In this document: piece by piece, positions 25,839 to 34,393 of the stretch
Position numbering within the stretch: the stretch's first letter is position 1
Layout of the letters: each line of letters opens with the position of its first letter
Position numbers and translations under genes: made by a program
The notes under the pieces: generated by a model
What the model saw: the letters and a program-made list of their open reading frames with translations, nothing else
What the model was told of the DNA's origin: nothing
The model's database searches: none
Assembly (NCBI GenBank): GCA_005881575.1
Contig: VBCA01000055.1
Location: forward strand, 1 to 34,393
Source: Betaproteobacteria bacterium
GTDB lineage: Bacteria > Pseudomonadota > Gammaproteobacteria > Burkholderiales > SG8-39
Direction: 5' to 3'
DNA: 34,393 nucleotides

Positions 25839-26547
25839 CCCCAGAGGCTCGCTTTATCTCCTGCCCAACACGCTGGGTGAGGTCGCACCGGAGGCCGTTA
25901 TTCCGGCCGGCGCGCTCGATCGCGCCCGCTCGCTCGATTACATCATTGCCGAGGACCCGAAAGCGGCGCGCGCGTTCCTGAAGCGCATTGCGACGACGCG
26001 ACCGCTGCAGAGCATCCGCGTCGAACGGCTCGACCACAACACCAGGGCGAGCGATATTCCGGCATTCCTCGAACCGCTCCTCGCCGGCAGCGACGCGGGA
26101 CTCCTGTCCGAAGCAGGCTTACCGGCCGTAGCCGACCCGGGCGCAAGCCTGGTGCGACTCTCGCACGAGCGCGACATACGCGTCGTGCCGATGAGCGGCC
26201 CCTCGTCCCTCGTGCTTGCGCTCGCTGCTTCCGGCCTCGACGGGCAGCGTTTCGCGTTCCACGGCTACCTCCCCATCGCAGAAATTGAACTCGTCTCCAC
26301 GTTGAAGGAATGCGAGCGCCAGTCGCGAAAGCTCAAACAAACTCAAATATTCATCGAGACGCCCTACCGCAACGATCGCACTCTGGCGACGATGCTGCGC
26401 GCTCTTGCTCCGGCTACGCTCGTGTGTATCGCCGCGGACCTGACGCTGGATTCGGAAGCGGTGAAAACGCGAGCCGTTGCGGCATGGCGCAGGGAAACGC
26501 CGCGACTCAAGGGACGGCCCACGGTATTCCTGCTGCTCGCCGAGTAA
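25828..26547 (+). CDS. SAM-dependent methyltransferase, tetrapyrrole methylase family (RsmI-related)
   Basis: 239 aa. Begins G-S-L-Y-L-L-P-N-T-L-G, contains S-E-A-G-L-P-A-V-A-D-P-G and M-S-G-P-S-S-L-V-L-A-L-A-A-S-G, then F-H-G-Y-L-P and I-F-I-E-T-P-Y-R-N, the tetrapyrrole-methylase fold shared with RsmI. RsmI itself has G-T-P-I-G-N and is longer, so this is the shorter paralogue commonly found after maf; its substrate is unknown to me. ATG lies inside maf (11-nt overlap), implying coupling. Confidence 0.85.
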   Translation: MSSDPRGSLYLLPNTLGEVAPEAVIPAGALDRARSLDYIIAEDPKAARAFLKRIATTRPLQSIRVERLDHNTRASDIPAFLEPLLAGSDAGLLSEAGLPAVADPGASLVRLSHERDIRVVPMSGPSSLVLALAASGLDGQRFAFHGYLPIAEIELVSTLKECERQSRKLKQTQIFIETPYRNDRTLATMLRALAPATLVCIAADLTLDSEAVKTRAVAAWRRETPRLKGRPTVFLLLAE

Positions 26548-26562
26548 TCGCGCCCGGCGCGC

Positions 26563-27510
26563 TCAGCGAATGTTGAATTGCCCCTGCGCCAGCACCTTGG
26601 CGAGCGCGCTCGCCATCGCCGCGCCGAAACGCTTGGCGAAACGTTCGGTGAAATCCTGCTTCTTCGTGTAATCGAAGATGTCCTCGGCCTTGATCACCTC
26701 GCGAGCGACGGAATCGACGCTCCCGAAGCCGTCCGAAAGTCCCAGCTCGACGCTTCTCGCCCCCGTCCACAGGAGCCCGGAGAAAATGTCGGAGCTCTCG
26801 TGGAGCCGCTTTCCCCGCCCCTTCCTCACGACATCGATGAATTGCTTGTGGATTTCGTCCAGCATCGATTGCGCGTGGCGCTTCTGCTTCTCGTCGACCG
26901 GCGAGAACGGATCGAGGAAGGCCTTGTTCTCGCCCGAGGTGAGGGCGCGCCGCTCCACGCCGAGTTTCTCCATGGTGCCGGTGAAGCCCCAGCCGTCCAT
27001 GATCACGCCTATCGACCCGATGATGCTCGCCTTGTCCACGTAGATCTTGTCGGCCGCGGCGGCGATGTAGTAGCCGCCCGAGGCGCAGATGTCCTCGACG
27101 ACGGCGTACATGGGAACGTTGGGATAAAGTCCCCGCAGCCGGCGGATTTCGTCGTAGATGATGCCCGCCTGCACCGGGCTGCCGCCCGGCGAATTGATGC
27201 GCAGGATCACGCCTTGGGTATTCTTGTTTTTGAAAGCGTTCTGGAGGGATTCGGTGACGCGGTCGGCGCTCGCGTCGCCTTTGGGGTCGATGACGCCCAC
27301 CACATCGACCAGCGCGGTATGCTTACCCGAAGTGAGACCGTCGTGCCCGCGCCAGTCGAGCACGAGCAACACCAGCAGCGTGAGATAGGCGAAGCCGAGC
27401 AGCTTGAAAAAAATGCCCCAACGGCGGGCGCGGCGCTGCTCCTTGAGAGCGGCGGTCGCCAGCGTCTCGATCACGTCCCGCTCCCAGTTACCTTCGGCCA
27501 CGCGGATCAC
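26563..27510 (-). CDS. sppA: Signal peptide peptidase SppA-type (S49) protease
   Basis: Membrane-anchored serine protease that degrades cleaved signal peptides and membrane fragments. One TM helix (about 33-51) precedes the protease domain. Ser144 in C-A-S-G-G-Y-Y-I-A and Lys196 in S-G-E-N-K-A-F form the Ser/Lys dyad; N-S-P-G-G-S at 106-111 is also typical. 315 aa is the short form with one S49 domain. Start GTG 27508-27510 overlaps the Rieske gene by 23 nt; a second in-frame GTG lies 9 nt further in. Confidence 0.94.
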   Translation of the reverse strand: MIRVAEGNWERDVIETLATAALKEQRRARRWGIFFKLLGFAYLTLLVLLVLDWRGHDGLTSGKHTALVDVVGVIDPKGDASADRVTESLQNAFKNKNTQGVILRINSPGGSPVQAGIIYDEIRRLRGLYPNVPMYAVVEDICASGGYYIAAAADKIYVDKASIIGSIGVIMDGWGFTGTMEKLGVERRALTSGENKAFLDPFSPVDEKQKRHAQSMLDEIHKQFIDVVRKGRGKRLHESSDIFSGLLWTGARSVELGLSDGFGSVDSVAREVIKAEDIFDYTKKQDFTERFAKRFGAAMASALAKVLAQGQFNIR

Positions 27511-27850
27511 CCTTCATGATTACACGGCCGTCGCGCTCCTCGACGGGGACCGGCGCGAGTCCCTCCTCGAAGCAAGGGCCGCGAAGACATCGGCCTGTAT
27601 CCGGCGCGTAGGTCGCACCGTGCGTCGAGCATATCAAATGCAGGCCCCAGACATCAAAAAACTTTCCCGGTTTCCAGTCCAGCTCCATCGGCATGTGCGC
27701 GCAGCGGTTGAGGTAGGCATAGACCCGGCCCTTGTAGCGCACGGCGAACGCCGGCTCGGGCCTTCCGTCCACTTCGAGTTCGAAGCGTACTCCGTCGCCC
27801 GAATCCGTCAGGTCGTCGCTCGAGCAAATTACGCGTTCTGGGCCAGCCAT
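27488..27850 (-). CDS. Rieske [2Fe-2S] ferredoxin-like protein
   Basis: Small 120-aa soluble Rieske protein. The cluster ligands are Cys50-x-His52 and Cys74-x-x-His77, in R-C-A-H-M-P and I-C-S-T-H-G-A. It has no membrane anchor or oxygenase domain, so it is an electron-transfer or sensing protein of unknown partner. ATG 27848-27850 lies inside the phosphatase gene (22-nt overlap). The gph-Rieske-sppA order is common in Betaproteobacteria. Confidence 0.92.
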   Translation of the reverse strand: MAGPERVICSSDDLTDSGDGVRFELEVDGRPEPAFAVRYKGRVYAYLNRCAHMPMELDWKPGKFFDVWGLHLICSTHGATYAPDTGRCLRGPCFEEGLAPVPVEERDGRVIMKGDPRGRR

Positions 27851-28479
27851 AGCGTCAGCTCGTCGATATCTTCCAGACAGGCAAGGGGCGCGAGCGCCAC
27901 CAGGTCGCTCTTGGGATGCGCCCCGTGACTCACCGCGACCGCCTGCACTCCGGCGTGTGCCGCCATCTGAAGATCGTGCACCGTGTCTCCGATCATAAGG
28001 GTGTTGACCGCGTTCGTTCCCAGTTCTTCCATGAGCTCGCAGAGCATGTCGGGCGCAGGCTTCGACGCGCATTCGTCGGCGCAGCGCGAGGCGGCGAACA
28101 AAGGCCGCAAACCGGTATTGTCCAGCGCCCGGGTCAAGCCCGCTCGGCTCTTTCCGGTAGCGATGGAGAGAGTGTGACCGCGAGCCTTGAGACCTGCAAG
28201 CATCGCCTGGGCTCCTGGAAACAGCGGGATCTCGGGGTCGCGCGCGAGAAAATGCCTGCGGTACGATTCCACCACCCTGCCGTAGTCGTCCGCGGGTAAG
28301 CCCGGAATTGCGTACGCAAGCGCGTCCTTCAATCCCAGACCGATGACATGGCTCGCTCGCGCCTCGTCGGGCACGGTCAGCCCGAGATCGCGGCAGGCGG
28401 CCTGAATGCAGGCGACGATCGTGGGCGCGGAGTCGATCAGCGTACCGTCCCAGTCGAAGACGAGCAAGGGATAGCGCAT
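27829..28479 (-). CDS. HAD hydrolase, phosphoglycolate phosphatase-like
   Basis: HAD-superfamily phosphatase of 216 aa. Motif I is F-D-W-D-G-T-L-I-D-S, motif II is S-I-A-T-G-K-S, motif III K-P-A-P-D, and motif IV I-G-D-T-V-H-D. A helical cap domain occupies about residues 18-80. Closest in pattern to Gph/YieH-type enzymes; the substrate cannot be fixed. The ATG overlaps the rluC stop (TGATG). Confidence 0.92.
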   Translation of the reverse strand: MRYPLLVFDWDGTLIDSAPTIVACIQAACRDLGLTVPDEARASHVIGLGLKDALAYAIPGLPADDYGRVVESYRRHFLARDPEIPLFPGAQAMLAGLKARGHTLSIATGKSRAGLTRALDNTGLRPLFAASRCADECASKPAPDMLCELMEELGTNAVNTLMIGDTVHDLQMAAHAGVQAVAVSHGAHPKSDLVALAPLACLEDIDELTLWLAQNA

Positions 28480-29402
28480 CAGCTTCCCAGCGATTCGAGA
28501 AAGCGCGACAAGTCTTCGGGAAGCGGGGCATGCAGTTTCAGCGCTTTCCCGGAAAGCGGATGTCCGAACTCCAGCTCCCCCGCGTGCAGGAACATGCGCT
28601 TCAGGCCCTGCTTCGCCAATCCTCGGTTGAGCTCGAAGTCGCCGTACTTGCCGTCACCCGCGATCGGAAATCCGAGGTGGGTGAGGTGGACGCGGATTTG
28701 ATGGGTGCGGCCGGTCAGCAGCTCCGCCGACAGCAGCGTGTAATCGCGGATTTCCCTCTTCTTCCGGAAAACCGTTTGCGACTCGCGGCCCTCGCGATCG
28801 ACGCTGACGCGCCGCTCTCCGGAACGCGTGAGGAATTTTTTCAGCGGAAGGCTGACGTGCTGCTTTTCGTTGCGCCAGCGTCCCTTCACCAGGGCCAGGT
28901 ATTCCTTCCTCACCCGGCCCTCGCGCAGCGCGGCGTGCAGTACGGTCAGCGCCGAGCGTTTCTTGGCAAGGATGAGCAGCCCCGAGGTTTCGCGATCGAG
29001 CCGGTGCGCCAGTTCGAGGAACCTGAGCTGTGGCCGCGCGGCGCGCATCTGCTCGATGACCCCGAAGCTGATGCCGCTGCCGCCGTGCACCGCGATGCCG
29101 GCCGGCTTGTCGACGACCAGCAGCGCGTCGTCCTCGTAGATCACCGGCAGATCGAGCGGCGGCGCTGTCTTCTCCGCGCGCCGGGCCAGACGCAGCGGCG
29201 GAATCCGCACCCGGTCCCCCGGCTGCAGGCGGTAGGTCGCGTCGACCCGGCGGCTGTTGACCCTGACCTCGCCGCTTCGCAGGATGCGGTAGACATGGCT
29301 GCGCGGCACCCCCTTACAGATGCGAAGCAGAAAGTTATCCACGCGCTGGCTCTCGCTCTCTGCTCCGACCTCGACCGTCGAGGCGTTGCTTAAATCCTTC
29401 AT
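28479..29402 (-). CDS. rluC: 23S rRNA pseudouridine synthase RluC-type
   Basis: Makes pseudouridines in 23S rRNA (E. coli RluC: 955, 2504, 2580). An N-terminal S4 domain (R-V-D-N-F-L-L through G-D-R-V-R-I-P) precedes the RluA-family catalytic domain. The catalytic Asp is in H-R-L-D-R-E-T-S-G. T-G-R-T-H-Q-I-R-V-H and F-L-H-A-G are also conserved. ATG 29400-29402 gives 307 aa. The frame stays open to 29606, but that part has no S4-family similarity. The SD is weak. Divergent from rne, the usual arrangement. Confidence 0.94.
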   Translation of the reverse strand: MKDLSNASTVEVGAESESQRVDNFLLRICKGVPRSHVYRILRSGEVRVNSRRVDATYRLQPGDRVRIPPLRLARRAEKTAPPLDLPVIYEDDALLVVDKPAGIAVHGGSGISFGVIEQMRAARPQLRFLELAHRLDRETSGLLILAKKRSALTVLHAALREGRVRKEYLALVKGRWRNEKQHVSLPLKKFLTRSGERRVSVDREGRESQTVFRKKREIRDYTLLSAELLTGRTHQIRVHLTHLGFPIAGDGKYGDFELNRGLAKQGLKRMFLHAGELEFGHPLSGKALKLHAPLPEDLSRFLESLGS

Positions 29403-29705
29403 TTTGTTTATGATCTGCCCGCTGCTTGCGTTGCGGGACGGCTGCTTGTACATGCGACGGTGCGAATTTTCGCCCCAGACGCACGAACCCGAAGCGAGCA
29501 AAGGCGGTTGGTTATCCAACCAGTGATAGTAATTGAACAGCGCGCCAACAGCATATCGGCAGAATTTGCGGTCCTGCAATGCAGCGACTGGAACCCGACG
29601 AGCCAAACACCCGCGTTCTCATGATCCCAGGATCGAAAATGCGAGACCAGCCTTCACAATAGGCTCTTGGCTTGTCCTGCCCGTGCGCGCGGGAGAATAG
29701 AAACA
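29403..29705. promoter_or_regulatory. Divergent rluC/rne intergenic leader region
   Basis: 303 bp without a convincing gene. RNase E genes usually have long autoregulated 5' leaders, and this length fits. GGTTGG (29506-29511) and CCAACC (29516-29521) make a 6-bp hairpin. I found no confident sigma-70 promoter on either strand; TTGAAC at 29533-29538 lacks a good -10. The frame upstream of rluC is open across this region but looks non-coding. Confidence 0.5.
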
Positions 29706-32282
29706 ATGAAGCGCATGCTTTTCAATGCGACACAGGCCGAGGAACTCCGTGTCGCGATCGTCGAAGGCCAGAAGCTCATAGACCTCGACATCGAATCGGC
29801 CGCGAAGGAACAGAGAAAAAGCAACATCTACAAGGGCGTCATCACGCGGGTCGAGCCCAGCCTCGAAGCCGCGTTCGTGGACTACGGCACCGAGCGCCAC
29901 GGGTTCCTTCCCTTCAAGGAGGTCGCGCGCCAGTTTTTCCGGCCGGGCGTCGACGTCGGCCGCGCACGCATCCAGGACGCGCTCTCCGAAGGCCAGGAGC
30001 TGATCGTCCAGGTCGAGAAAGACGAGCGCGGCAACAAAGGCGCGGCGCTCACGACATTCATCAGTCTCGCCGGACGCTACCTCGTGCTGATGCCCAACAA
30101 TCCGCGCGGCGGCGGCGTGTCGCGTCGCGTTGAAGGCGAGGATCGCGACGAGCTGCGCGAGATCATGGACAAGCTCGAGGTTCCGGCCGGGATGAGCATC
30201 ATCGGCCGCACCGCCGGCATCAGCCGCGCCTTCGAAGAGCTGCAATGGGACTTGACCTATCTACTCAAGCTCTGGAGCAAGATCGTCGAGGCGACCGAGC
30301 CGGCGCGCGACTCCGAAGGCAAGCTGCTCAACCCGGCGCCTTTCCTCATCTACCAGGAAGGCAGCCTCGTCATCCGCGCTATCCGCGACTACTTCCAGCC
30401 CGACATCGGTGAGATCCTGATCGACACCGATCCGATCTTCGAGCAGACGATGGCGTTCATGAGCAACGTCATGCCCGACAACGTGGGGCGGGTGAAGCGT
30501 TACCGCGACGACGTGCCGCTGTTCTCGCGCTTCCAGATCGAGCATCAGATCGAGACCGCCTACTCGCGCCAGGTGTCGCTCCCCTCCGGAGGCGCGGTCG
30601 TGATCGACCACACCGAGGCGCTCGTCTCGATCGACGTCAACTCGGCGCGAGCCACCAAGGGCCACGACATCGAGCAGACGGCGTTTCACACCAATGCCGA
30701 GGCGGCCGACGAGATCGCCCGCCAGCTGCGGCTGCGCGACCTCGGAGGCCTCATCGTCATCGACTTCATCGACATGGAGAACCAGCGCAACCAGCGCGAA
30801 GTGGAGACCCGGCTGCGCGACGCGCTGCGCTACGACCGCGCGCGCGTGCAGATGGGCAAGATCTCGCGCTTCGGCCTGATGGAGCTGTCGCGACAGCGCC
30901 TTCGCCCCTCGCTCGGAGAAGGCAGCAATATCACCTGCCCGCGCTGCAACGGCACCGGCCACATCCGCGGCACCGAATCCACCGCGCTGCACATCCTGCG
31001 CATCATCCAGGAAGAAGCGATGAAGGAGAACAGCGCCGCGGTGCACGCCCAGGTGCCGGTGGATGTCGCGACCTTCCTCCTCAACGAAAAGCGCGCCGAC
31101 ATCCATTCGATCGAAGCGCGGCTCAAAGTCAACGTAGTGCTGATCCCGAACACCCACCTCGAGACGCCGAACTACAGGGTGGAGCGCCTGCGACACGACG
31201 ACCTGAACCAGTCGGACGCCCTGCCGGCGAGCTACAACCTCGTCACCGCGCCGGTCGAAGAAGAAGCCAAGGAACCTGCGGCGCAGGAAGCGCGCCCGCC
31301 GCGCCAGCAAGCCGCAGTGCAAGGCGTCACGCCCGAACGGCCCGCGCCGATGAGCGCGCAGCGCACGCTGCCCCAGACGCCGCCTCAGGCCGAACGGCAT
31401 CCGGGTTTCATGGGCCGCATCTTCGGTTGGTTCAAGGGCAACGGTTCCGCTCCGGCGGTCGCTCAGCCGGCGGCAGCGCCGCAACGCGACGCACAGGCCT
31501 CACGCCCGGAATTCCGCGACCGCGGCGACCGTTTCCGCGGGCGCAACGACCGCCAGGACCCGCGCCAAGGGCGCGGGCGCGATTACCGCGGCGAACGGCC
31601 GCAACGCCAGGATCGCCAGGACCGCAACTCGCGGCCATTCGGAGACCAGAGGCCGCCGCGCGGCGAGCGCCCCGAGGGCCAGGACCGAGCGCGTGCGGAA
31701 AGGCCCGATTCGCGTGAACAGCGTCCGCAGGAGCACGGACGTCCAGCCGGACCCCACCCCGGAGCGCCTGAACCGCGCGAAGGCGATCGCGATCGCAAGC
31801 GCCGCCGCCGCGGCGGCCGCGATCGCGGCGAGCGCGGTGAGCGCCGCGGGCCTCAGCCGCCCGCGCCCCGGAACGAAGAAGTGCGCGCTGCACCCGCGTC
31901 CCCCGCGGCCGAGAAACCGGTATCGGCGCCTGCGGCACGGGATTTCATCGCGCAGCCCGCCCCGGTACCGGCCGAGCGCGTGCAAGCGAACGAGGCCGTG
32001 ATGGCTGCGGACCTTCAGCCGGAATCTAGGCCCATTCCCCCGGCTCCAGCGGCGGTTTCGCCCGCGCCGCGCGAGCCGGACCCGGCAGAGATAGAGCGCG
32101 CTCTCAAGGAAAGCGGGCTGGAGTTGGTTCAGACGCGTTCGGGCGCCACCGTCGCCCCGGCGATGGAGCCGGAGCAGAAATTTGTGCCGGCCAAGCGGGA
32201 GCGCCGGCCGCCTCCTCCGGATCTCGACGAGCCCTTGGTTCAGGTGGAAACCGGGCGCGAGCCCCCGACTCCGAAAATTTGA
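29706..32282 (+). CDS. rne: Ribonuclease E
   Basis: Principal mRNA-decay and rRNA/tRNA-processing endonuclease and degradosome scaffold, 858 aa. The S1 domain spans about 36-120. The catalytic Mg residues are Asp310 (S-I-D-V-N-S) and Asp353 (F-I-D-M-E-N). The zinc-link is Cys411-x-x-Cys414 in C-P-R-C-N-G-T-G. After about residue 525 the chain is low-complexity: an amphipathic [12 protein letters not shown] near 575 is the likely membrane-targeting helix. An Arg/Asp/Gly-rich RNA-binding stretch follows, then a Pro/Ala-rich tail. ATG 29706 has GGGAG 10 nt upstream. Confidence 0.97.
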   Translation: MKRMLFNATQAEELRVAIVEGQKLIDLDIESAAKEQRKSNIYKGVITRVEPSLEAAFVDYGTERHGFLPFKEVARQFFRPGVDVGRARIQDALSEGQELIVQVEKDERGNKGAALTTFISLAGRYLVLMPNNPRGGGVSRRVEGEDRDELREIMDKLEVPAGMSIIGRTAGISRAFEELQWDLTYLLKLWSKIVEATEPARDSEGKLLNPAPFLIYQEGSLVIRAIRDYFQPDIGEILIDTDPIFEQTMAFMSNVMPDNVGRVKRYRDDVPLFSRFQIEHQIETAYSRQVSLPSGGAVVIDHTEALVSIDVNSARATKGHDIEQTAFHTNAEAADEIARQLRLRDLGGLIVIDFIDMENQRNQREVETRLRDALRYDRARVQMGKISRFGLMELSRQRLRPSLGEGSNITCPRCNGTGHIRGTESTALHILRIIQEEAMKENSAAVHAQVPVDVATFLLNEKRADIHSIEARLKVNVVLIPNTHLETPNYRVERLRHDDLNQSDALPASYNLVTAPVEEEAKEPAAQEARPPRQQAAVQGVTPERPAPMSAQRTLPQTPPQAERHPGFMGRIFGWFKGNGSAPAVAQPAAAPQRDAQASRPEFRDRGDRFRGRNDRQDPRQGRGRDYRGERPQRQDRQDRNSRPFGDQRPPRGERPEGQDRARAERPDSREQRPQEHGRPAGPHPGAPEPREGDRDRKRRRRGGRDRGERGERRGPQPPAPRNEEVRAAPASPAAEKPVSAPAARDFIAQPAPVPAERVQANEAVMAADLQPESRPIPPAPAAVSPAPREPDPAEIERALKESGLELVQTRSGATVAPAMEPEQKFVPAKRERRPPPPDLDEPLVQVETGREPPTPKI

Positions 32283-32297
32283 ATCCGGAGGGCGGGC

Positions 32298-32777
32298 TCA
32301 GTCCTTTCGCAGGGACTCGAGCAGGCCCTTCGCAGCGTCCTCGAGCATGTCGAGCACGCGCTCGAACCCCTGCGGCCCGCCGTAGTAGGGGTCGGGCACC
32401 TCCCGCTCCTTGAAGCGCTGCGCGTAGGACATCATCAACTTCAGCTTGTGGCCGGCTGAGGGCCCTGCAATACGCGAGAGAATCGCGTCGTGCTCCCGGT
32501 CCATCGCCAGAATCAGATCGAAGCGCTGAAAATCCGCCTCCTCGACTGTGCGAGCTCGCAGCGCGCTCAGATCGTAGCCACGCTTGGCCGCTGCCGCCTG
32601 CGCTCTGGGATCGGGCGGCTCTCCCACGTGGTAGCCGTGCGTGCCGGCCGAATCGGCCGCCACCGCGCCCGCCATCCCTGCATCGGCAGCCAGCTTTCGA
32701 AAAATCGCCTCTGCGGTCGGCGAGCGGCAGATGTTTCCCGTGCAGACGAACAAAACGCCGAACTTGTCATCGAGCAT
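32298..32777 (-). CDS. Low-molecular-weight protein tyrosine phosphatase
   Basis: 159-aa class II PTP. The P-loop is V-C12-T-G-N-I-C-R18-S-P and the general acid lies in V-P-D-P-Y-Y-G-G. Such enzymes act on phosphotyrosine proteins, often tyrosine kinases of capsule export, but no kinase or capsule gene is present here. ATG 32775-32777 is chosen because the family starts there; the longer frame is unsupported. Convergent with rne (15 nt apart). Confidence 0.92.
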   Translation of the reverse strand: MLDDKFGVLFVCTGNICRSPTAEAIFRKLAADAGMAGAVAADSAGTHGYHVGEPPDPRAQAAAAKRGYDLSALRARTVEEADFQRFDLILAMDREHDAILSRIAGPSAGHKLKLMMSYAQRFKEREVPDPYYGGPQGFERVLDMLEDAAKGLLESLRKD

Positions 32778-32824
32778 CGGTCGTCCCAATATAGAATCGG
32801 CTCTTTTGGGCGGAGCATGCGGCG

Positions 32825-33712
32825 GTGAGACGCATTTTGGCAATCCCATTCGCCGCGGGAAGCGTTTCGGAAGCGATCTTCCGGACCATATCCCCCGGAG
32901 TCGAATCGAACCTCGGCCAGCGTTTCATCGTGGAAAGCAAGCCCGGCGCCGACGGCGCCATAGGCACGGCTGAAGTGGTGCGGGCGGCTCCGGACGGCTA
33001 CACCTTGCTGCTCGGTCCGACAGCCGTCTATGCGGTGACGCCGCACCTGTTCAAGAATCTCGGTTTCGACCCGCTGACCGCGCTCGATCCGATCTCTCTG
33101 CTCGCCGACGCCCCGCTGCTCGCGGTGATCGGAGCAAACGTGCCCGCGAAGTCGCTCAAGGAGCTGGCCGGCTACATGAGCGCCCATCCGGGCAAGTTCA
33201 ACTACGGCTCTCCGGGATCCGGGTCGCCCGCGCATCTCACCGGCGCGGCATTTTCACAGCAAACCGGAAACTCGATGGTCTACGTTCCGTACAAGGGCAC
33301 GCCCCCGATGGTCCAGGCGCTGCTCGCCGGCGACATCCAGGTCGCCTTCCCGACTTTGACCGGCATCATCGGCCCCGTGAAGGCGGGCAAGCTCAGGGTG
33401 CTCGCTGTGATGGCGCGAGCGCGCATGGCCGAGCTGCCCGATGTCCCGACGACGATCGAAGCGGGGTTTCCGCAGCTGGTCGGCGGCAACTGGTGGGTGC
33501 TAGCGGCACCCCGCGGCACGAATTCGCGCATCATCGAGCGGCTCGCTACCGAGTTCCGGACGGCCCTGGCGGAACCGGGCGTGCGCAAGCGCGTCCGCGA
33601 CTTCGGTCACGTCGCGATCGGGCTTGCGCCCGCGGCGACGGCGGGCTTCCTCAAGTCGGAATCGGCGCGCTACAAGTCGATCGTCGAACTGGGCGGCATC
33701 AAGCCGGAGTGA
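32825..33712 (+). CDS. Bug/TctC-family solute-binding protein lacking a signal peptide
   Basis: Belongs to the tripartite tricarboxylate transporter receptor family (Bug proteins), usually periplasmic binders of carboxylates. I-P-F-A-A-G-S, V-E-S-K-P-G-A-D-G, A-A-P-D-G-Y-T-L-L-L-G, F-N-Y-G-S-P-G-S-G-S-P-A-H-L and Y-V-P-Y-K-G-T-P-P are typical. The GTG at 32825-32827 begins directly at the first beta-strand, and an in-frame stop at 32792-32794 leaves no room for a signal peptide. The protein may be cytoplasmic or represents an N-terminally truncated gene. TATAGAAT at 32790-32797 may be a -10. It runs into the peptidase gene without a gap. Confidence 0.88.
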   Translation: MRRILAIPFAAGSVSEAIFRTISPGVESNLGQRFIVESKPGADGAIGTAEVVRAAPDGYTLLLGPTAVYAVTPHLFKNLGFDPLTALDPISLLADAPLLAVIGANVPAKSLKELAGYMSAHPGKFNYGSPGSGSPAHLTGAAFSQQTGNSMVYVPYKGTPPMVQALLAGDIQVAFPTLTGIIGPVKAGKLRVLAVMARARMAELPDVPTTIEAGFPQLVGGNWWVLAAPRGTNSRIIERLATEFRTALAEPGVRKRVRDFGHVAIGLAPAATAGFLKSESARYKSIVELGGIKPE

Positions 33713-33714
33713 GC

Positions 33715-34393
33715 GTGAATCCCGGAAACGCGCACGCCGAGAGGCGCGTTCGCCTCGCCGCGGCGATGGCGGATGAAGGCATCGACATCCTCGTCGTCGC
33801 CGGGAATCCGTGGCGAAGCGACTATCTGCGTTTCGCAGCCGACATCACCCCGGTCGAAGGAGACGCTTTCGCATTCATCGATCGCGACGGGCCGACTCGG
33901 GTCATCGTCGAGCACCCTGCCGAGGCCGCGCGCCTGCGTTTGGAGCAGGAAGAGCTCGATGTGAGATGGTCGCTCTCTGCGATCGAGGAAACCGAGACCG
34001 CGATCCGCGAGCTCGGCAAGCGGCGAATCGCGCTCGCCCCGCGTGCCGCCGTGCCGTATCGCCTTGCCAGGGAGCCGCTCCTTGCGAGCATTGCGCCGGC
34101 GACGGCCCTGCTCGATCGCCTGATGCTGCGCAAGTCGCCGTCCGAGATCGCGGCGCTTCGCCGCGCCGCCGTCCTCGCCGACGAAGGCTACGCCGTTTTT
34201 CTCAAAGCGGCGCGCGTCGGGCGGCCGGAATATGCGCTCGTCGCGGATGTCGAGGCGTATTTCCGCTCGCGCGGCTGTCCCGAGAACTTCCAGATTCTCG
34301 GTTCAGGCGGCCGGGAGGTGCGCGGGATGCATCCGCCGACGGAACGGCGTCTCGCACCCGGGGATCTGGTAACGACCGAGCTGACTCCATGTG
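33715..34393 (+). CDS. M24 (aminopeptidase P/creatinase-like) family protein, truncated by window end
   Basis: The frame is open from GTG 33715-33717 (GGAG 5 nt upstream) to the last base; 226 codons are visible. An in-frame GTG at 33709 that overlaps the Bug stop (GTGA) is an alternative. The N-terminal creatinase-like domain has G-I-D-I-L-V-V-A-G-N-P-W-R-S-D-Y-L, typical of Xaa-Pro peptidase relatives. The start of the M24 pita-bread domain follows: R-K-S-P-S-E-I-A-A-L-R-R-A and L-G-S-G-G-R-E-V. Metal-ligand residues lie beyond the window, so activity cannot be judged. It appears co-transcribed with the Bug gene, suggesting a linked catabolic locus. Confidence 0.8.
   Translation, partial: MNPGNAHAERRVRLAAAMADEGIDILVVAGNPWRSDYLRFAADITPVEGDAFAFIDRDGPTRVIVEHPAEAARLRLEQEELDVRWSLSAIEETETAIRELGKRRIALAPRAAVPYRLAREPLLASIAPATALLDRLMLRKSPSEIAALRRAAVLADEGYAVFLKAARVGRPEYALVADVEAYFRSRGCPENFQILGSGGREVRGMHPPTERRLAPGDLVTTELTPC

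Noticed and set aside
29403-29606. N-terminal extension of rluC across the rne leader
   Set aside because: The frame is open but shows no similarity to the S4 domain start, and the region is the expected rne 5' leader.
30261-31484. 407-codon minus-strand open frame
   Set aside because: Antisense of rne; repetitive Arg/Val/Asp composition follows from the codon pattern of rne.
31440-31860. Repetitive Arg/Asp/Gly-coding stretch looking like a tandem repeat
   Set aside because: It is the usual low-complexity RNA-binding part of the RNase E C-terminal scaffold, without a fixed repeat unit.

Overview
This window looks like core chromosome of a high-GC betaproteobacterium. The order yceD-rpmF-plsX-fabHDG-acpP-fabF, then rpoE-rseA-rseB-mucD, then lepA-lepB-rnc-era-recO-pdxJ-acpS-nagZ, flanked by rne/rluC/gph/Rieske/sppA/maf, is the housekeeping arrangement I know from Betaproteobacteria. 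A Bug-type (TctC-family) binding protein at the right end fits the same class. I recognise no species. Two proteins, EF-P and PdxJ, resemble sequence types I associate with Alphaproteobacteria or Bacteroidota, so the lineage may be divergent or these loci may have been replaced.

Layout. (1) 1-3174, minus strand: a family-5 uracil-DNA glycosylase, uvrC and pgsA, ending in what looks like the first nine bases of tRNA-Gly at the window edge. (2) 3182-3748, plus: efp. (3) 3749-6006, accessory patch: a two-hairpin repeat, a possible 23-codon ORF, an NHL-propeller lipoprotein, and a membrane fatty-acid hydroxylase/sterol desaturase broken by a frameshift and an apparent internal deletion. (4) 6007-24717, one long minus-strand array: fatty acid/phospholipid synthesis (yceD to fabF), ygfX-like, the sigma-E envelope-stress module (rpoE-rseA-rseB-mucD), an intrinsic terminator, and the lepA operon running through rnc-era-recO-pdxJ-acpS-nagZ to a cation-efflux transporter. 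(5) 24727-26547, plus: DUF4124 protein, Maf nucleotide pyrophosphatase, tetrapyrrole-methylase-family protein. (6) 26563-29402, minus: sppA, Rieske protein, gph-like phosphatase, rluC. (7) 29706-32282, plus: rne, with a 303-bp divergent leader. (8) 32298-34393: low-molecular-weight tyrosine phosphatase (minus), a signal-less Bug protein and a truncated M24 peptidase (plus).

How the genes work together. Genes in the large array are packed, with many 1-8 nt stop/start overlaps (ATGA, GTGA, TGATG), implying translational coupling. A near-consensus sigma-70 promoter (TTGACA-17-TATCAT) sits before yceD and probably drives ribosomal protein L32, PlsX and the FAS-II enzymes. AcpS at the far end of the array activates the ACP encoded in the middle. 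A sigma-E-like promoter precedes rpoE, consistent with autoregulation. A terminator directly before lepA separates the stress module from the translation/RNA-processing operon.

I did not find a complete new multi-gene system. The observations most worth a second look are the foreign-looking PdxJ inside a coupled operon, the arginine-tipped EF-P with an atypical GGR loop, the small ORF beside the NHL lipoprotein, the terminator in the lepA leader, and the overlapping divergent promoters at yceD.
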